Source: Microbacterium sp. (GTDB lineage Bacteria; Actinomycetota; Actinomycetes; Actinomycetales; Microbacteriaceae). Taken from it: DNA of 64,000 nt. How positions within the stretch are numbered: the first letter of the stretch is position 1; every line of letters begins with the position of its first letter. Under the pieces are notes generated by a model. That model saw nothing but the letters and a program-made list of their open reading frames with translations. It had not been told where the DNA came from and did no database searches. Both the position numbers and the translations under genes were made by a program. Positions 50,023 through 59,508 of the stretch are shown here, in pieces. The stretch covers positions 35,182 through 99,181 of the forward strand of contig JAGIAK010000001.1 in assembly GCA_017744855.1 (NCBI GenBank), written 5' to 3'.

Positions 50023-50038
50023 TTCCACCAGCGTAGAC
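50023..50038. promoter_or_regulatory. Palindromic operator, site D
   Basis: TTCCACCAGCGTAGAC begins 2 bases upstream of the amidohydrolase ATG and covers its ribosome site. Thirteen of 16 bases match site B. The gap to the divergent gapB-type gene is 154 bases and also holds a GGTACC-rich stretch near 50086-50100 of unknown meaning. Confidence 0.6.
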
Positions 50039-50174
50039 GAAAAAGTTTCGCAGCGCGAGAGGATTCGCGAGGGCGTGTCCGCCGCGCGTACCCTGGTACC
50101 ACCCCCGAGCTCCACCCGGCACATCCTGCGCGCCGGTCACCCTTCGGCGCGCACCCACACATGCAAGGACGCAG

Positions 50175-51617
50175 ATGACTGACGCATACGGCGACGCCTG
50201 GACGGCGCGCGAAGAACTGGCCGAGCGGATGATCCCGCTCATCGGCTCCCTCAAGCGCGAGCGCGACGTCGTCACGTCGTTGCACGGGCACCGGCTGCTC
50301 GGCCTCTCCGCCACCGGAATCGTCGAGGTGCACGACCGCGTCGCGCGCCTCGGTCACGCCAGCCTCGACCTCGCCGACACCCTGGCCATGCTCGACGCCC
50401 TGCACACGCTCGCCCCGGGCGCCTCGTCGCTCGACGTCGCTCGTCTCGTCGAGGATCACGCGGCGAGCGGACGCACCCGCGAGGACTACCTCGCCGAGGT
50501 GCTCGCCCCCGCCGTCGGCGCGGTCGCCGCCGAGCCCACCGACGTCGTGCTGTACGGCTTCGGCCGCATCGGACGCCTGCTCGCCCGCATTCTGATCGCC
50601 CACACGGGCGGCGGCAGCGGACTGCGCCTGCGTGCCATCGTCGTGCGCCGCGGCGCGGAGAACGACCTCGTCAAGCGCGCATCGCTGCTGCTGCACGACT
50701 CGGTGCACGGCCGCTTCGCCGGCTCCGTGACGGTCGACGAGGAGAACGAGCAGATCGTCGCCAACGGCACCCGCATCCAGGTCATCTACTCCGACGACCC
50801 CGCCACGATCGATTACACGGCGCACGGCATCCACGACGCGATCGTGGTGGACAACACCGGGCGCTGGCGCGACGAGGCCGGCCTGTCCCAGCACCTGCGC
50901 TCCACGGGTGTCGCACGCGTGCTGCTCACGGCGCCTGGCAAGAGCCCGCTGAAGAACATCGTGCACGGCATCAACGACGCGACCATCGCCGACGACGACC
51001 GCATCCTCTCCGCCGCGTCCTGCACGACCAACGCGATCACGCCCGTGCTCGCCGCGATCGACGAGGCGTACGGCGTGGTCAAGGGGCACGTCGAGACGGT
51101 GCACTCGTTCACGAACGACCAGAACCTCATCGACAACTTCCACAAGGGCGACCGTCGTGGCCGTTCCGCCGTGCTGAACATGGTCATCACCGAGACGGGC
51201 GCGGCGAAGGCCGTGGCGAAGGCGCTCCCGCAGCTGGAGGGCAAGCTCACGGGCAGCTCGATCCGCGTGCCCACGCCCGACGTCTCGCTCGCCGTGCTGC
51301 ACCTCACCATCGAGCGCCCCGCGACGAAGGACCAGGTCAACGACTACCTGCGTCGGGTGTCGCTGCACTCTCGCCTGCGCCAGCAGATCGACTACGTCGA
51401 GTCGCCAGAGGTCGTCTCGACGGACTTCGTCGGCTCGCATCGCGCCGGTATCGTCGACGGCCTCGCCACGATCGCCGACGAGGACACCCTGATCCTCTAC
51501 GTCTGGTACGACAACGAGTTCGGGTACTCCTGCCAGGTCATCCGCGTGCTGGAGACGATGGCGGGCTCCCACCCCGTCGTGCTGCCGGCACGGAGGCTCG
51601 TGACGCTGGAGGGCTGA
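50175..51617 (+). CDS. gapB: Glyceraldehyde-3-phosphate dehydrogenase, long GapB type
   Basis: Interconverts glyceraldehyde 3-phosphate and 1,3-bisphosphoglycerate. It has 480 residues, about 140 more than classical GAPDH; the extra N-terminal helical domain resembles Corynebacterium GapB, which works in the gluconeogenic direction. The cofactor motif is YGFGRIGRLLARI near 131, the catalytic Cys is in SAASCTTNAITP, and WYDNEFGYSCQV is near the end. ATG 50175 follows AAGGACGCAG. PEP carboxykinase lies 2.8 kb downstream, which supports a gluconeogenic role. Confidence 0.9.
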   Translation: MTDAYGDAWTAREELAERMIPLIGSLKRERDVVTSLHGHRLLGLSATGIVEVHDRVARLGHASLDLADTLAMLDALHTLAPGASSLDVARLVEDHAASGRTREDYLAEVLAPAVGAVAAEPTDVVLYGFGRIGRLLARILIAHTGGGSGLRLRAIVVRRGAENDLVKRASLLLHDSVHGRFAGSVTVDEENEQIVANGTRIQVIYSDDPATIDYTAHGIHDAIVVDNTGRWRDEAGLSQHLRSTGVARVLLTAPGKSPLKNIVHGINDATIADDDRILSAASCTTNAITPVLAAIDEAYGVVKGHVETVHSFTNDQNLIDNFHKGDRRGRSAVLNMVITETGAAKAVAKALPQLEGKLTGSSIRVPTPDVSLAVLHLTIERPATKDQVNDYLRRVSLHSRLRQQIDYVESPEVVSTDFVGSHRAGIVDGLATIADEDTLILYVWYDNEFGYSCQVIRVLETMAGSHPVVLPARRLVTLEG

Positions 51618-51665
51618 GGCCGGCGCAGCGGGGCGGATGTCGGAGGCTCGCGGCAGGATGGGGTC

Positions 51666-52730
51666 ATGACGCCTCGTGCCCTGCTCTCCGAGCGGCTCCG
51701 CTCCCATCGGCTCACCGCGCCGGCGCGCACGGTGACGGATGCCGCCGCGCACATGCTCGCCGTGCAGAGTCAGGAGTTCCTGGCCGGGCGCTGGGCCCTT
51801 GGTCTCCGCGCGTCCGGGGCGCCCACGCTCGCAGCGGTCGACCGCGCCTTCGCGAAGGGGCAACTCGTGCGCACGTGGACCATGCGCGGCACGCTGCACA
51901 TCATCCCGGCGCAGGATCTGCGCTGGGTGCTGTCGGTCACGGCCGAGCGGCAGCGGCGGCAGGCGGCGGGCCGGCACCGCGAGCTCGGCATCGATGACGA
52001 GATGCTCGCAGCGGTCGAGCGGGCGTTCCGGGAGAGGCTCGCCGACGGCGGGCGCACCAGGGCGCAGCTGCTCGACGACATCGCCGCGATCGGCATCGAC
52101 CCCGCCGGCCAGCGCGGTGTGCACCTCATCGGGTCTCTGTGCGTGGCAGGGGTGCTCGTGCAGGGACCGGTGGTGGCGCGCGACGACGCCATCGCGCGTG
52201 AGCAGCTGTTCGTGCTGGCAGACGAGCACATTCCGCACACGCCGATGCCCGACGACCCGCTCGCCGAGATGTTCGTGCGGTACATCGACGGACACGGTCC
52301 AGCCGGAGCCGAGGACTTCGCCTGGTGGTCCGGTCTCACGCTCGGCAGCGCGCGGGAGGCCGTCGAGCGGTCACGGCACCGGGTCGACGAGGTCGCCGAA
52401 GGGCTGTTCGTGGCGGCGTCGCGCCCGAGGAGGGCGCGCGGCGCGTCCGACGACGCGGTGCGTGCGCTGCCCATGTTCGACGAGTACTACATCTCCTACG
52501 CCGATCGCACCCCGGTGGCCGACGCCGAGGCGATGACGCGCATCGGTCCTGGCAAGAACGGGATGGTGCGGGCCAGCCTGCTGGCGGCCGGGCGGATCGC
52601 CGGTGCGTGGACGCACTCCGCCGCGGTCGGGCGGCACCGCGAGGAGCCGATCGCCGAGCCGTTCGGTGAGGTCGACGCGGATGCCGTCGCTGCGGCGCTG
52701 CGGCGGTACAGCGCCTTCGTGAGCGGCTGA
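51666..52730 (+). CDS. Winged-helix DNA-binding protein, AlkZ/YcaQ-like family
   Basis: A 354-residue protein of the HTH_42 family. AVQSQEFLAGRWALGLRA near residue 35 contains the QxQ-type motif (Gln-Ser-Gln) that is catalytic in AlkZ DNA glycosylases, which open crosslinks or remove alkylated bases. TWTMRGTLHII and PMFDEYYISYADRTPV are also typical. It starts 48 bases after gapB. A DNA-repair role is known for some relatives only. The last bases, including the stop, are duplicated just downstream. Confidence 0.82.
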   Translation: MTPRALLSERLRSHRLTAPARTVTDAAAHMLAVQSQEFLAGRWALGLRASGAPTLAAVDRAFAKGQLVRTWTMRGTLHIIPAQDLRWVLSVTAERQRRQAAGRHRELGIDDEMLAAVERAFRERLADGGRTRAQLLDDIAAIGIDPAGQRGVHLIGSLCVAGVLVQGPVVARDDAIAREQLFVLADEHIPHTPMPDDPLAEMFVRYIDGHGPAGAEDFAWWSGLTLGSAREAVERSRHRVDEVAEGLFVAASRPRRARGASDDAVRALPMFDEYYISYADRTPVADAEAMTRIGPGKNGMVRASLLAAGRIAGAWTHSAAVGRHREEPIAEPFGEVDADAVAAALRRYSAFVSG

Positions 52731-52775
52731 GCGGCGGCGGTAGCGGTCGAAGGGCTGAGCGGCGGCGGTAGCGGT
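52725..52775. repeat. Tandem duplicate across the AlkZ-like stop codon
   Basis: The 23-base unit starting GGCTGAGCGGCGGCGGTAGC occurs at 52725-52747 and 52753-52775, a period of 28. The first copy contains the stop codon of the gene. The rest of the 101-base gap is low-complexity GGC/GCG sequence without features. Confidence 0.75.
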
Positions 52776-52831
52776 TCGCGAAGGGCAGCGCGGCCGAACG
52801 GGCGAGCGGCTGAGGCGCGCGAGTCCCTGCG

Positions 52832-54274
52832 CTACTCGCCGGCGTGCCGGGCGAGGAAGTTGTAGACCTCGTTGTCGTCGACGCCGGGGAACGCGCCGCG
52901 GGGGAGCGGCGAGAACATGTGCGTGTGCACCCGTGCGCTCGGCCAGGCCTTGCCCGTCCAGCGCTCGGCGATGTCGGCCGGTGGGCGCCGGCAGCACGAC
53001 TCGTCGGGGCACGTCGACACGGCGCGGTCGGCGGTCTCCCGTCCGCGCCACCAGCGCGCGTCGTCGAAGGGCACGCCCACCGTGACGGAGAACTCGCCCC
53101 CGCTCGACGAGCCGGTCTGCGTCGAGCACCAGAACGTGCCGGACGGGGTGTCGGTGTACTGGTGGTGCTCCGTGGTGCGGTTCTGCTGGGTGAAGGCGCT
53201 GCGCGCCTGGAACTTGCGGCATACGCGCTGGCCCTCGACGGCGCCCGTGACGTCCATGGGGAGGGGGAGGTCGTCGTTCTCGTAGACGCGCGTGATGGCA
53301 CCGGTCTCGTCGACGCGCAGGAAGTGCAGCGACATGCCCAGATGCTGGGTGACGAGGTTGGTCATGCGCATACCGGCCGCCTCGTGCGTCACGCCGAACG
53401 CGTCGCGGAAGTCCTCGACCGCGAGGTTGCGGTCCTTCTTCGCCTGCTGCAGGAAGGCCACGGAGGCGGACTCCGGCATCAGCGCGCAGGCGGCGAAGTA
53501 GTTGATCTCCAGCCGCTGCTGCAGGAAGTCGGCGTAGTCGGTCGGGGGAGTGTGGCCGAGCAGCCGGTGCGCCATCGCCTGCAGCGCCATCGACCGCAGG
53601 CCGTGCCCGCCGGGGATCGACGCGGGCGGCAGGTAGATGCGGCCGTTCTCCAGGTCGGTCACCGACCGGGTGGAGTGCGGCAGATCGCTGACGTAGATGA
53701 GCTCGAACCCGAGCTTCTCGGCCATGATGCTCACGGTGCGGTGGGTGAGCGCCCCCTGAACGTGACCGGCCGCGCGCAGCTGCTTCTCGGCGAGCTTCTC
53801 GATCTCGGGCAGGTAGTTGTGCTGCGCGCGCATGCGCAGTCGCAGCTCGGTGTTGGCGCGACGCGCCTCCTCCGGGGTGGCGATGGCTTCGCGCTCGCGC
53901 CGCTGCAGCTCGTTGTGAAGACCCAGGAGCGACTCGATGGTCTCGTCGCTCATGCCCTTCGTCACGCGCACGGGGGCGATGCCGAGCTGACGGAACACGG
54001 GGCTGGCCTGCGCGCGGTCGAGCTCGATCTCGAGGGCGGCGCGGCGGTTCGGCGGTTCGCCCGAGATGAGGTCGGTGACATCGGTGCCGGTGGCGTGGGC
54101 GATCGACTGCAACAGGGACAGCTTGGGCTCGCGCTTGCCGTTCTCGATGAGGCTGAGCTGCGAACCGGCCACTCCCACGAGGGCGCCGAGCTCGTCGAGG
54201 GTGAATCCGTTCGCGAGCCGGTGGTGACGGATGCGGTGGCCGAGGGTCGTGAGATGGATGCCGGAGGTCGCCAT
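52832..54274 (-). CDS. RamB-like transcriptional regulator (XRE HTH + IrrE-type domain)
   Basis: A 480-residue regulator. The N-terminal XRE helix-turn-helix ([20 protein letters not shown]) is at about residues 24-43, a central IrrE/DUF955-like region at about 170-290 includes [13 protein letters not shown], and a C-terminal Cys-containing domain has [13 protein letters not shown]. This layout is that of RamB, the regulator of acetate metabolism in Corynebacterium. The zinc-peptidase HExxH is not intact (MAHRL), so proteolysis is unlikely. It is divergent from pckG, its probable target. ATG 54274 follows AAGGA. Confidence 0.88.
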   Translation of the reverse strand: MATSGIHLTTLGHRIRHHRLANGFTLDELGALVGVAGSQLSLIENGKREPKLSLLQSIAHATGTDVTDLISGEPPNRRAALEIELDRAQASPVFRQLGIAPVRVTKGMSDETIESLLGLHNELQRREREAIATPEEARRANTELRLRMRAQHNYLPEIEKLAEKQLRAAGHVQGALTHRTVSIMAEKLGFELIYVSDLPHSTRSVTDLENGRIYLPPASIPGGHGLRSMALQAMAHRLLGHTPPTDYADFLQQRLEINYFAACALMPESASVAFLQQAKKDRNLAVEDFRDAFGVTHEAAGMRMTNLVTQHLGMSLHFLRVDETGAITRVYENDDLPLPMDVTGAVEGQRVCRKFQARSAFTQQNRTTEHHQYTDTPSGTFWCSTQTGSSSGGEFSVTVGVPFDDARWWRGRETADRAVSTCPDESCCRRPPADIAERWTGKAWPSARVHTHMFSPLPRGAFPGVDDNEVYNFLARHAGE

Positions 54275-54334
54275 TCCTTGATCCTAGCGAAAGAACCGCG
54301 ATTCTTACCAGGCGAAATGGCCGAAAGTCGCTTC

Positions 54335-54371
54335 GAAGTGGGAAGAAGATGGATGCAACGGCCCCCACTTC
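54335..54371 (+). promoter_or_regulatory. 5' leader hairpin of pckG
   Basis: GAAGTGGG (54335-54342) and CCCACTTC (54364-54371) can pair across 21 bases, ending one base before AAAGGAG, the ribosome site of pckG. It may influence translation or RNA stability. The rest of the 111-base divergent gap also holds the palindrome CTTCGAAG at 54331. A canonical RamB box was not recognised. Confidence 0.35.
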
Positions 54372-54385
54372 AAAGGAGAGCAGTC

Positions 54386-56248
54386 ATGGCGATCGCCGAA
54401 GTCTTCACCCCTCGCACAGCATCCGTCTCGCCCGTGCGCACGTTCGGGACGGCACCGGCGTATGACACCCCCGCGATGGCGGAGCTGGCCGCGTGGGTCG
54501 ACGAGATCGCCGCGCTCACCCAGCCAGACCGCATCCACTGGGTCGACGGCTCGCGCGCCGAGAACGATTGGCTGCTGCGCGGCCTCGTCGACGAGGGCAA
54601 GATCATCAAGCTCAACCCCGAGTGGCGTCCCGGCTCGTACCTGGCCCGCTCGCACCCGAGCGACGTCGCCCGCACCGAGGGGCGCACCTTCATCTCCTCC
54701 GAGCGCGAGGAGGATGCCGGCCCCACGAACAACTGGGCCGCTCCCGCCGAGATGCGCGCGAAGATGACCGAGATCTTCGAGGGCTCCATGCGCGGACGCA
54801 CCATGTTCGTCGTGCCGTTCTCGATGGGCCCGGTCGGCGGCCCGCTGTCGCACATCGGCGTCCAGGTCACCGACAGCGCCTACGCCGTCGCCTCGATCGG
54901 CATCATGACCCGCGTCGGCGACGCCGTCACGCGTCAGATCGCCGACGGCGCGCCGTGGGTCAAGACGGTGCACTCCGTCGGCGCTCCTCTCGAGCCCGGC
55001 CAGGCGGACGTCGAGTGGCCGTGCAACGACGAGAAGTACATCGTGCACTTCCCCGACACGCTCGAGGTCTACTCCTTCGGTTCCGGGTACGGCGGCAACG
55101 CCATCCTGGCCAAGAAGTGCTTCGCACTGCGCATCGCCTCGGTGATCGCCCGTGACGAGGGCTGGCTCGCCGAGCACATGCTGCTCATCCGCGTGATCGA
55201 CCCCGAGGGCAACGCCTACCACGTCGCTGCGGCGTTCCCGTCGGCGTGCGGCAAGACGAACCTCGCGATGCTGCGTCCGACGATCCCCGGCTGGCGCGTC
55301 GAGACCCTCGGCGACGACATCGCCTGGATCCGCCCCGGCGAGGACGGCCGCATGTGGGCCATCAACCCCGAGGCCGGGTTCTTCGGCGTCGCGCCTGGCA
55401 CCGGCGAGTCCACCAACGTCACCGCGGTCGAGACCCTGTGGGGCAACACCATCTTCACCAACGTGGCGCTGCGCCCCGACGGCGACGTGTGGTGGGAGGG
55501 GCTGACCGACGAGGCGCCCGCGAACCTCATCGACTGGCAGGGCAACCCGTGGACGCCCGACTCCGGCCGCCCTGCGGCGCACCCGAACTCGCGCTTCACG
55601 GTGTCGGCGGCCCAGTGCCCGCAGATCTCCGATGACTGGGAGTCGGCCGTGCCGCTCGACGTCATCCTCTTCGGCGGTCGTCGCGCCACCAACGTGCCGC
55701 TCGTCGTCGAGGCGACCGACTGGACACACGGCGTCTTCCTCGGCTCGAACATCTCGTCGGAGCGCACGGCGGCGGCCGAGGGCACGGTGGGCGAGTTGCG
55801 CCGCGACCCGTTCGCGATGCTCCCGTTCTGCGGCTACAACATGGCCGACTACTTCGGGCACTGGCTGAAGGTGGGCCGCGGCCTGCGCTTCGACCGTGCG
55901 CCGCGCATCTTCCAGGTGAACTGGTTCCGCCGCGGAACGGACGGCCGCTTCCTGTGGCCAGGGTTCGGCGACAACTCGCGCGTGATCGACTGGGTCATCC
56001 GCCGCATCAGCGGCGAGGTGGGAGCGGTCGACAGCCCGATCGGCCGCCTGCCGCACATCGAGGACCTCAACCTCGACGGACTCGACGTCACGGATGCCGA
56101 CCTCGACGAGCTGTTCTCGGTCGACGCCGAGGCGTGGAAGACCGAGGCCGACCTCACCGAGGCGTTCTACGACACCTTCGGCGACAGGATCCCCGCTGCC
56201 CTGCGCACCGAGCTGGCTTCTCTGCGGTACCGCCTCGAGAACGCCTGA
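54386..56248 (+). CDS. pckG: Phosphoenolpyruvate carboxykinase (GTP)
   Basis: Converts oxaloacetate and GTP to PEP, the committing step of gluconeogenesis. It has 620 residues, normal for GTP-type enzymes. The kinase-1a loop with the reactive Cys is [13 protein letters not shown] near residue 284, the metal and substrate region is MSDN-equivalent [13 protein letters not shown], and [14 protein letters not shown] and [13 protein letters not shown] are diagnostic. ATG 54386 follows AAAGGAGAGCAGTC. It is divergent from the RamB-like gene, which implies control by carbon source, and ends at a clear hairpin. Confidence 0.97.
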   Translation: MAIAEVFTPRTASVSPVRTFGTAPAYDTPAMAELAAWVDEIAALTQPDRIHWVDGSRAENDWLLRGLVDEGKIIKLNPEWRPGSYLARSHPSDVARTEGRTFISSEREEDAGPTNNWAAPAEMRAKMTEIFEGSMRGRTMFVVPFSMGPVGGPLSHIGVQVTDSAYAVASIGIMTRVGDAVTRQIADGAPWVKTVHSVGAPLEPGQADVEWPCNDEKYIVHFPDTLEVYSFGSGYGGNAILAKKCFALRIASVIARDEGWLAEHMLLIRVIDPEGNAYHVAAAFPSACGKTNLAMLRPTIPGWRVETLGDDIAWIRPGEDGRMWAINPEAGFFGVAPGTGESTNVTAVETLWGNTIFTNVALRPDGDVWWEGLTDEAPANLIDWQGNPWTPDSGRPAAHPNSRFTVSAAQCPQISDDWESAVPLDVILFGGRRATNVPLVVEATDWTHGVFLGSNISSERTAAAEGTVGELRRDPFAMLPFCGYNMADYFGHWLKVGRGLRFDRAPRIFQVNWFRRGTDGRFLWPGFGDNSRVIDWVIRRISGEVGAVDSPIGRLPHIEDLNLDGLDVTDADLDELFSVDAEAWKTEADLTEAFYDTFGDRIPAALRTELASLRYRLENA

Positions 56249-56255
56249 TCAGACC

Positions 56256-56284
56256 GGGCGCCCGCATCGGGGGATCGGGCGCCC
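56256..56284 (+). terminator. Hairpin after pckG
   Basis: GGGCGCCCG and CGGGCGCCC form a 9-bp stem around an 11-base loop, 7 bases beyond the pckG stop. No T-run follows. Confidence 0.55.
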
Positions 56285-56313
56285 CCAGGTCCCGCTCCGG
56301 GACCGCATGAACC

Positions 56314-56376
56314 CGCGAAGGCGGGATGTCAGAGACGAACCCATGGCTGAGTGGTCTCCGGTATCCCGCCTTCGCG
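56314..56376 (-). terminator. Long-loop inverted repeat downstream of the ABC exporter
   Basis: CGCGAAGGCGGGAT (56314-56327) and its exact complement (56363-56376) enclose 35 bases. It lies 49 bases beyond the leftward exporter stop and may terminate it; the long loop makes this less certain. Confidence 0.4.
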
Positions 56377-56425
56377 TCTGTTCCGGCTGAGTGAGGGCGC
56401 CGAGTACGAGCGCCGGTTGCGGCGC

Positions 56426-58309
56426 TCAGGTGAGCAGCTGGTGGCGGGCGAGGTCGCGGTACAGGGGAGTGGACTCGACGAGCTCGGCGTGCGTGCCCTG
56501 GCCGACGACCGCGCCGTCCTGCAGCACGACGATGAGGTCGCTGTCGACCACGGTCGACAGGCGGTGCGCGATCACGACGAGCGTGCGGTCGGCCGACACC
56601 GCGTCGATGGCGTCGCGCATCCGCTGCTCGTTGACGCCGTCGAGCGACGAGGTCGACTCGTCGAGCAGCAGGATCGGCGCCTCGGTGAGCAGGGCCCTGG
56701 CGATGGCGAGGCGCTGGCGCTCGCCGCCCGACAGCATCACGCCGTCCTCACCGACCGGCGCGGCGAGTCCGAGCGGGTCGCGCTCCAGCACGTCGCCGAG
56801 GTTCACGGCGCGCAGCACCCGCTCGCAGTCGGCGTCGGATGCCGCGGGCGCGGCGAGACGCAGGTTGTCGGCGAGTGTGCCGGCGAGGGTGGGGGCGTCC
56901 TGCTCGACGTAGCCGAAGTGCGCGCGCAGCTCGTCGCGCTGGTACGTGCGGGCGTCGTGGCCGTTCAGGCGGACGGAGCCGCCGGTGGGGTCGTAGAACC
57001 GCTCGACGAGCGAGAGGATCGTGCTCTTGCCGGCGCCGCTGGGGCCGACCAGGGCGACTCTCGCCCCGCGGGGAACGGCGAAGGACACGCCGCGCAGCAC
57101 CTCGCGCGCAGGCGCGGGGACGTCCTCGTCTGCGCGCTCCAGGTGGGCGTCGGCGAGCAGCGAGCGGGCTTCCTTCGCGGCCTTCTCCCGCGCGGCCACC
57201 ACGTTCTCGGGGTAGTGGAAGTGCACGTCGCGGAACTCCAGCGCCGGTGCAGCCGAGTCTTCGGGCTCCCGGGGGATCGCGGCCGCGGCGGCGTCGTCGC
57301 CCTGCGTCTCGGTGGGGAGGTCGAGCACCTCCTGGATGCGACCGAGGGCGCCGAGCGCCTGGTTCACCGAGGTGATCGCGCCGAAGGTCGACGCCAGCGG
57401 CATCACCATCATGAAGAGGAACATGATGAAGGTGACGAGGGAGGCGATCGTGATCGCGCCGGCCGCGACCCGGAAGCCGCCGACGCCGAGCACGACCAGC
57501 AGCGACAGCTGCAGCGCGATGCCGGCGACGGGGACGACGAGCGACGAGATCTTCGCGATCCGCACGCCGATGCCGTAAGCCTCCGACGCCAGCTCCGACA
57601 CGGCCTCGGTCTCGCGCTCGGTGGCTCCCGACGCGCGCACGGTGCGGATCGAGCCGACCGCGCGCTCCACGCCGGACGCGAGCTCGCCGACCTTGACCTG
57701 CTGCGCCGTCGACGCCGTGCGGATGCGTCCGCTGAGGGCGACGACCACCACCACCGACGCCCCGATCACCACGACGATGAGCAGCAGGAGCACCGGATCG
57801 ATCACCAGCATCGCGATGAGAGCACCCGCGAAGAGGATGACGTTGCCCACGGCATCCGCCAGCCCCTGCGTGAGCACCGCGTAGAGCAGGGTGGTGTCGG
57901 TGCCGACGCGGGAGACGAGATCGCCCGTGCGGCGGGCGTCGAACTCGCTCACCGGGAGGTGCAGGATGCGGGCGATGAGCTTGCGGCGGCTGGAGTAGAC
58001 GACGGCCGTGCCTGTGCGCTGAAGGAGGTAGTGCTGGTACCCGGAGATGATCGACGACACGATGACGAAGCCCACGAGCAGCCAGACCAGGATGCCGAGC
58101 CCCGCGCCCTTCTGCACGGAGTCGATGACCTGTCCGACGAGCAGGGGCTGCACGAGCGAGGTCGCGGCGCCGATCACGCTGAGCACGGCGACGACGATCA
58201 GCGTGCGCTTGTGCTCGAAGAGGAAGGGGAGGAGCTGGCGGAACGTGGCGCGCGGGCCTTCCTGCTGCGCGCCGCGTCCGCGCCGGCGTGGCGATGCCGT
58301 GCGTGACAT
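56426..58309 (-). CDS. ABC transporter, fused membrane and ATPase domains (exporter type)
   Basis: A 627-residue half-transporter of the MsbA/LmrA type. Six membrane helices occupy about residues 35-310 and the nucleotide-binding domain the rest. Walker A is GPSGAGKST, signature LSGGERQRL, Walker B ILLLDESTSSLD and the H-loop VIAHRLS, all intact. Between the first ATPase strand (HFHYPENVV) and VLRGVSF there is an extra charged segment of about 30 residues (REKAAKEARSLLADAHLER and beyond), absent from typical family members. It reads away from the LysR gene. The substrate is unknown. Confidence 0.92.
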   Translation of the reverse strand: MSRTASPRRRGRGAQQEGPRATFRQLLPFLFEHKRTLIVVAVLSVIGAATSLVQPLLVGQVIDSVQKGAGLGILVWLLVGFVIVSSIISGYQHYLLQRTGTAVVYSSRRKLIARILHLPVSEFDARRTGDLVSRVGTDTTLLYAVLTQGLADAVGNVILFAGALIAMLVIDPVLLLLIVVVIGASVVVVVALSGRIRTASTAQQVKVGELASGVERAVGSIRTVRASGATERETEAVSELASEAYGIGVRIAKISSLVVPVAGIALQLSLLVVLGVGGFRVAAGAITIASLVTFIMFLFMMVMPLASTFGAITSVNQALGALGRIQEVLDLPTETQGDDAAAAAIPREPEDSAAPALEFRDVHFHYPENVVAAREKAAKEARSLLADAHLERADEDVPAPAREVLRGVSFAVPRGARVALVGPSGAGKSTILSLVERFYDPTGGSVRLNGHDARTYQRDELRAHFGYVEQDAPTLAGTLADNLRLAAPAASDADCERVLRAVNLGDVLERDPLGLAAPVGEDGVMLSGGERQRLAIARALLTEAPILLLDESTSSLDGVNEQRMRDAIDAVSADRTLVVIAHRLSTVVDSDLIVVLQDGAVVGQGTHAELVESTPLYRDLARHQLLT

Positions 58310-58399
58310 GCGGGACCTCGTTCTGAGAAGGGGGGTGCTTCGACCGTACTTCGTGTCGCCGCGGATTCTGTGGATGTGCTGAATACCGCGGCCGAGCGT

Positions 58400-58411
58400 C
58401 ACGGATCCGTG
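58400..58411. promoter_or_regulatory. Palindrome in the exporter/LysR divergent gap
   Basis: CACGGATCCGTG is a perfect 12-bp palindrome in the 236-base gap between the exporter and LysR genes, the only symmetric element noticed there. It is a weak operator candidate. Confidence 0.25.
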
Positions 58412-58545
58412 GGCCGGTGCATCCCGTCCGCGGCGGCCGGCGCATCCGCCCGCGGAGGCGCCCGCGCGATCGATAGGATGAGGCATCCGGATGCCGCGTT
58501 GACCCGCACGCCCCGCGCCGGCCGCCCTTCGCCGATGGAGTCCCC

Positions 58546-59508
58546 GTGGCAACGATCGACCCCCGACGCCTGCTCGTCCTGCGCGCCTTCGTGCTCTCCG
58601 ACTCGGTCACGGCGACCGCCGCGGCGCTGCATCTCACACCGTCCGCCGTCTCGCAGCAGCTCGCCGCCCTCGAGCGCGAGGTCGGGCAGGCGCTCGTCGT
58701 GCGCACCGGGCGCAAACTCGCGCTCACCCCCGCCGGGCGCATCCTCGCCGAGCATGCGGAGGAGATCAACACGAGGCTGCGGATCGCCGAGGCCGAGCTC
58801 GCCGCGCACTCGGGCGGACTCCTCGGACAACTGCGCATCGGCGCTTTTCCCACGGCCATCAGCTGGGTGGTCGCGCCCGCGATCGTCGAGCTGCGCAGGC
58901 AGGCTCCCGGCGTCGACGTCACGGTGGTCGACGCGGAGGCGCACATGAGCCACCGCATGCTGATGCGCGGAGACATCGACGTCACGGTGAGCCTGGAGTA
59001 CGAATCCGACCCCGAGCGGGACTCCCCGGACGTCGTGAAGTTCCCCCTGTACATCGAACGCTTCAAGGCGGCGCTGCCGCACAGCCATCCGCTCGCGTCG
59101 TCGGCGGGGGTGGAGCTGACGCAGCTCGTCGAGGACGGGTGGATCATGCCCTCCCCGGGAAACCCGTCCCGCACGATGGTGCTGCAGGCGTGCGCGGAGC
59201 TCGGCTTCCACCCCACGATCGCGCACGTATCAGACGACTACCGTGCCGCCGTCTCGCTCGTCGCCGCGGAGGCCGGAGTGTGCCTGGTGCCCGAGTCCGC
59301 GCTGTCGGCGCGCGACGAGGAGTGGGTGACCGTGCTGCCGACGCAGGGGATCGCGCCGTTGCGCAAGGTCGTGATGACCACGCGCCGCGACAACCAGGGG
59401 CACCCGCTCATCCGCGCCGGGCTAGACGCGATGCGGACCGTGCTCGCCGAGCCGGACTCGGAGATCCACGGTCCGCTCGCGCGTTCCGACACCTTCAGCG
59501 TGGAGTGA
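58546..59508 (+). CDS. LysR family transcriptional regulator
   Basis: A 320-residue regulator. The winged helix-turn-helix reads VTATAAALHLTPSAVSQQLA near residues 21-40, then the usual LysR substrate-binding domain with GQLRIGAFPTAISWVVAPAI. GTG 58546 is the start that gives a normal N-terminus (ATIDPRRLLVLRAF). It is divergent from the exporter and overlaps the convergent hydrolase by 14 bases at its 3' end. The target could be either neighbour. Confidence 0.92.
   Translation: MATIDPRRLLVLRAFVLSDSVTATAAALHLTPSAVSQQLAALEREVGQALVVRTGRKLALTPAGRILAEHAEEINTRLRIAEAELAAHSGGLLGQLRIGAFPTAISWVVAPAIVELRRQAPGVDVTVVDAEAHMSHRMLMRGDIDVTVSLEYESDPERDSPDVVKFPLYIERFKAALPHSHPLASSAGVELTQLVEDGWIMPSPGNPSRTMVLQACAELGFHPTIAHVSDDYRAAVSLVAAEAGVCLVPESALSARDEEWVTVLPTQGIAPLRKVVMTTRRDNQGHPLIRAGLDAMRTVLAEPDSEIHGPLARSDTFSVE

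Noticed and set aside
54275-54385. RamB binding box in the regulator/pckG gap
   Set aside because: No AAAGTTTGCAAA-like sequence was found; the local palindrome CTTCGAAG does not match the known consensus.
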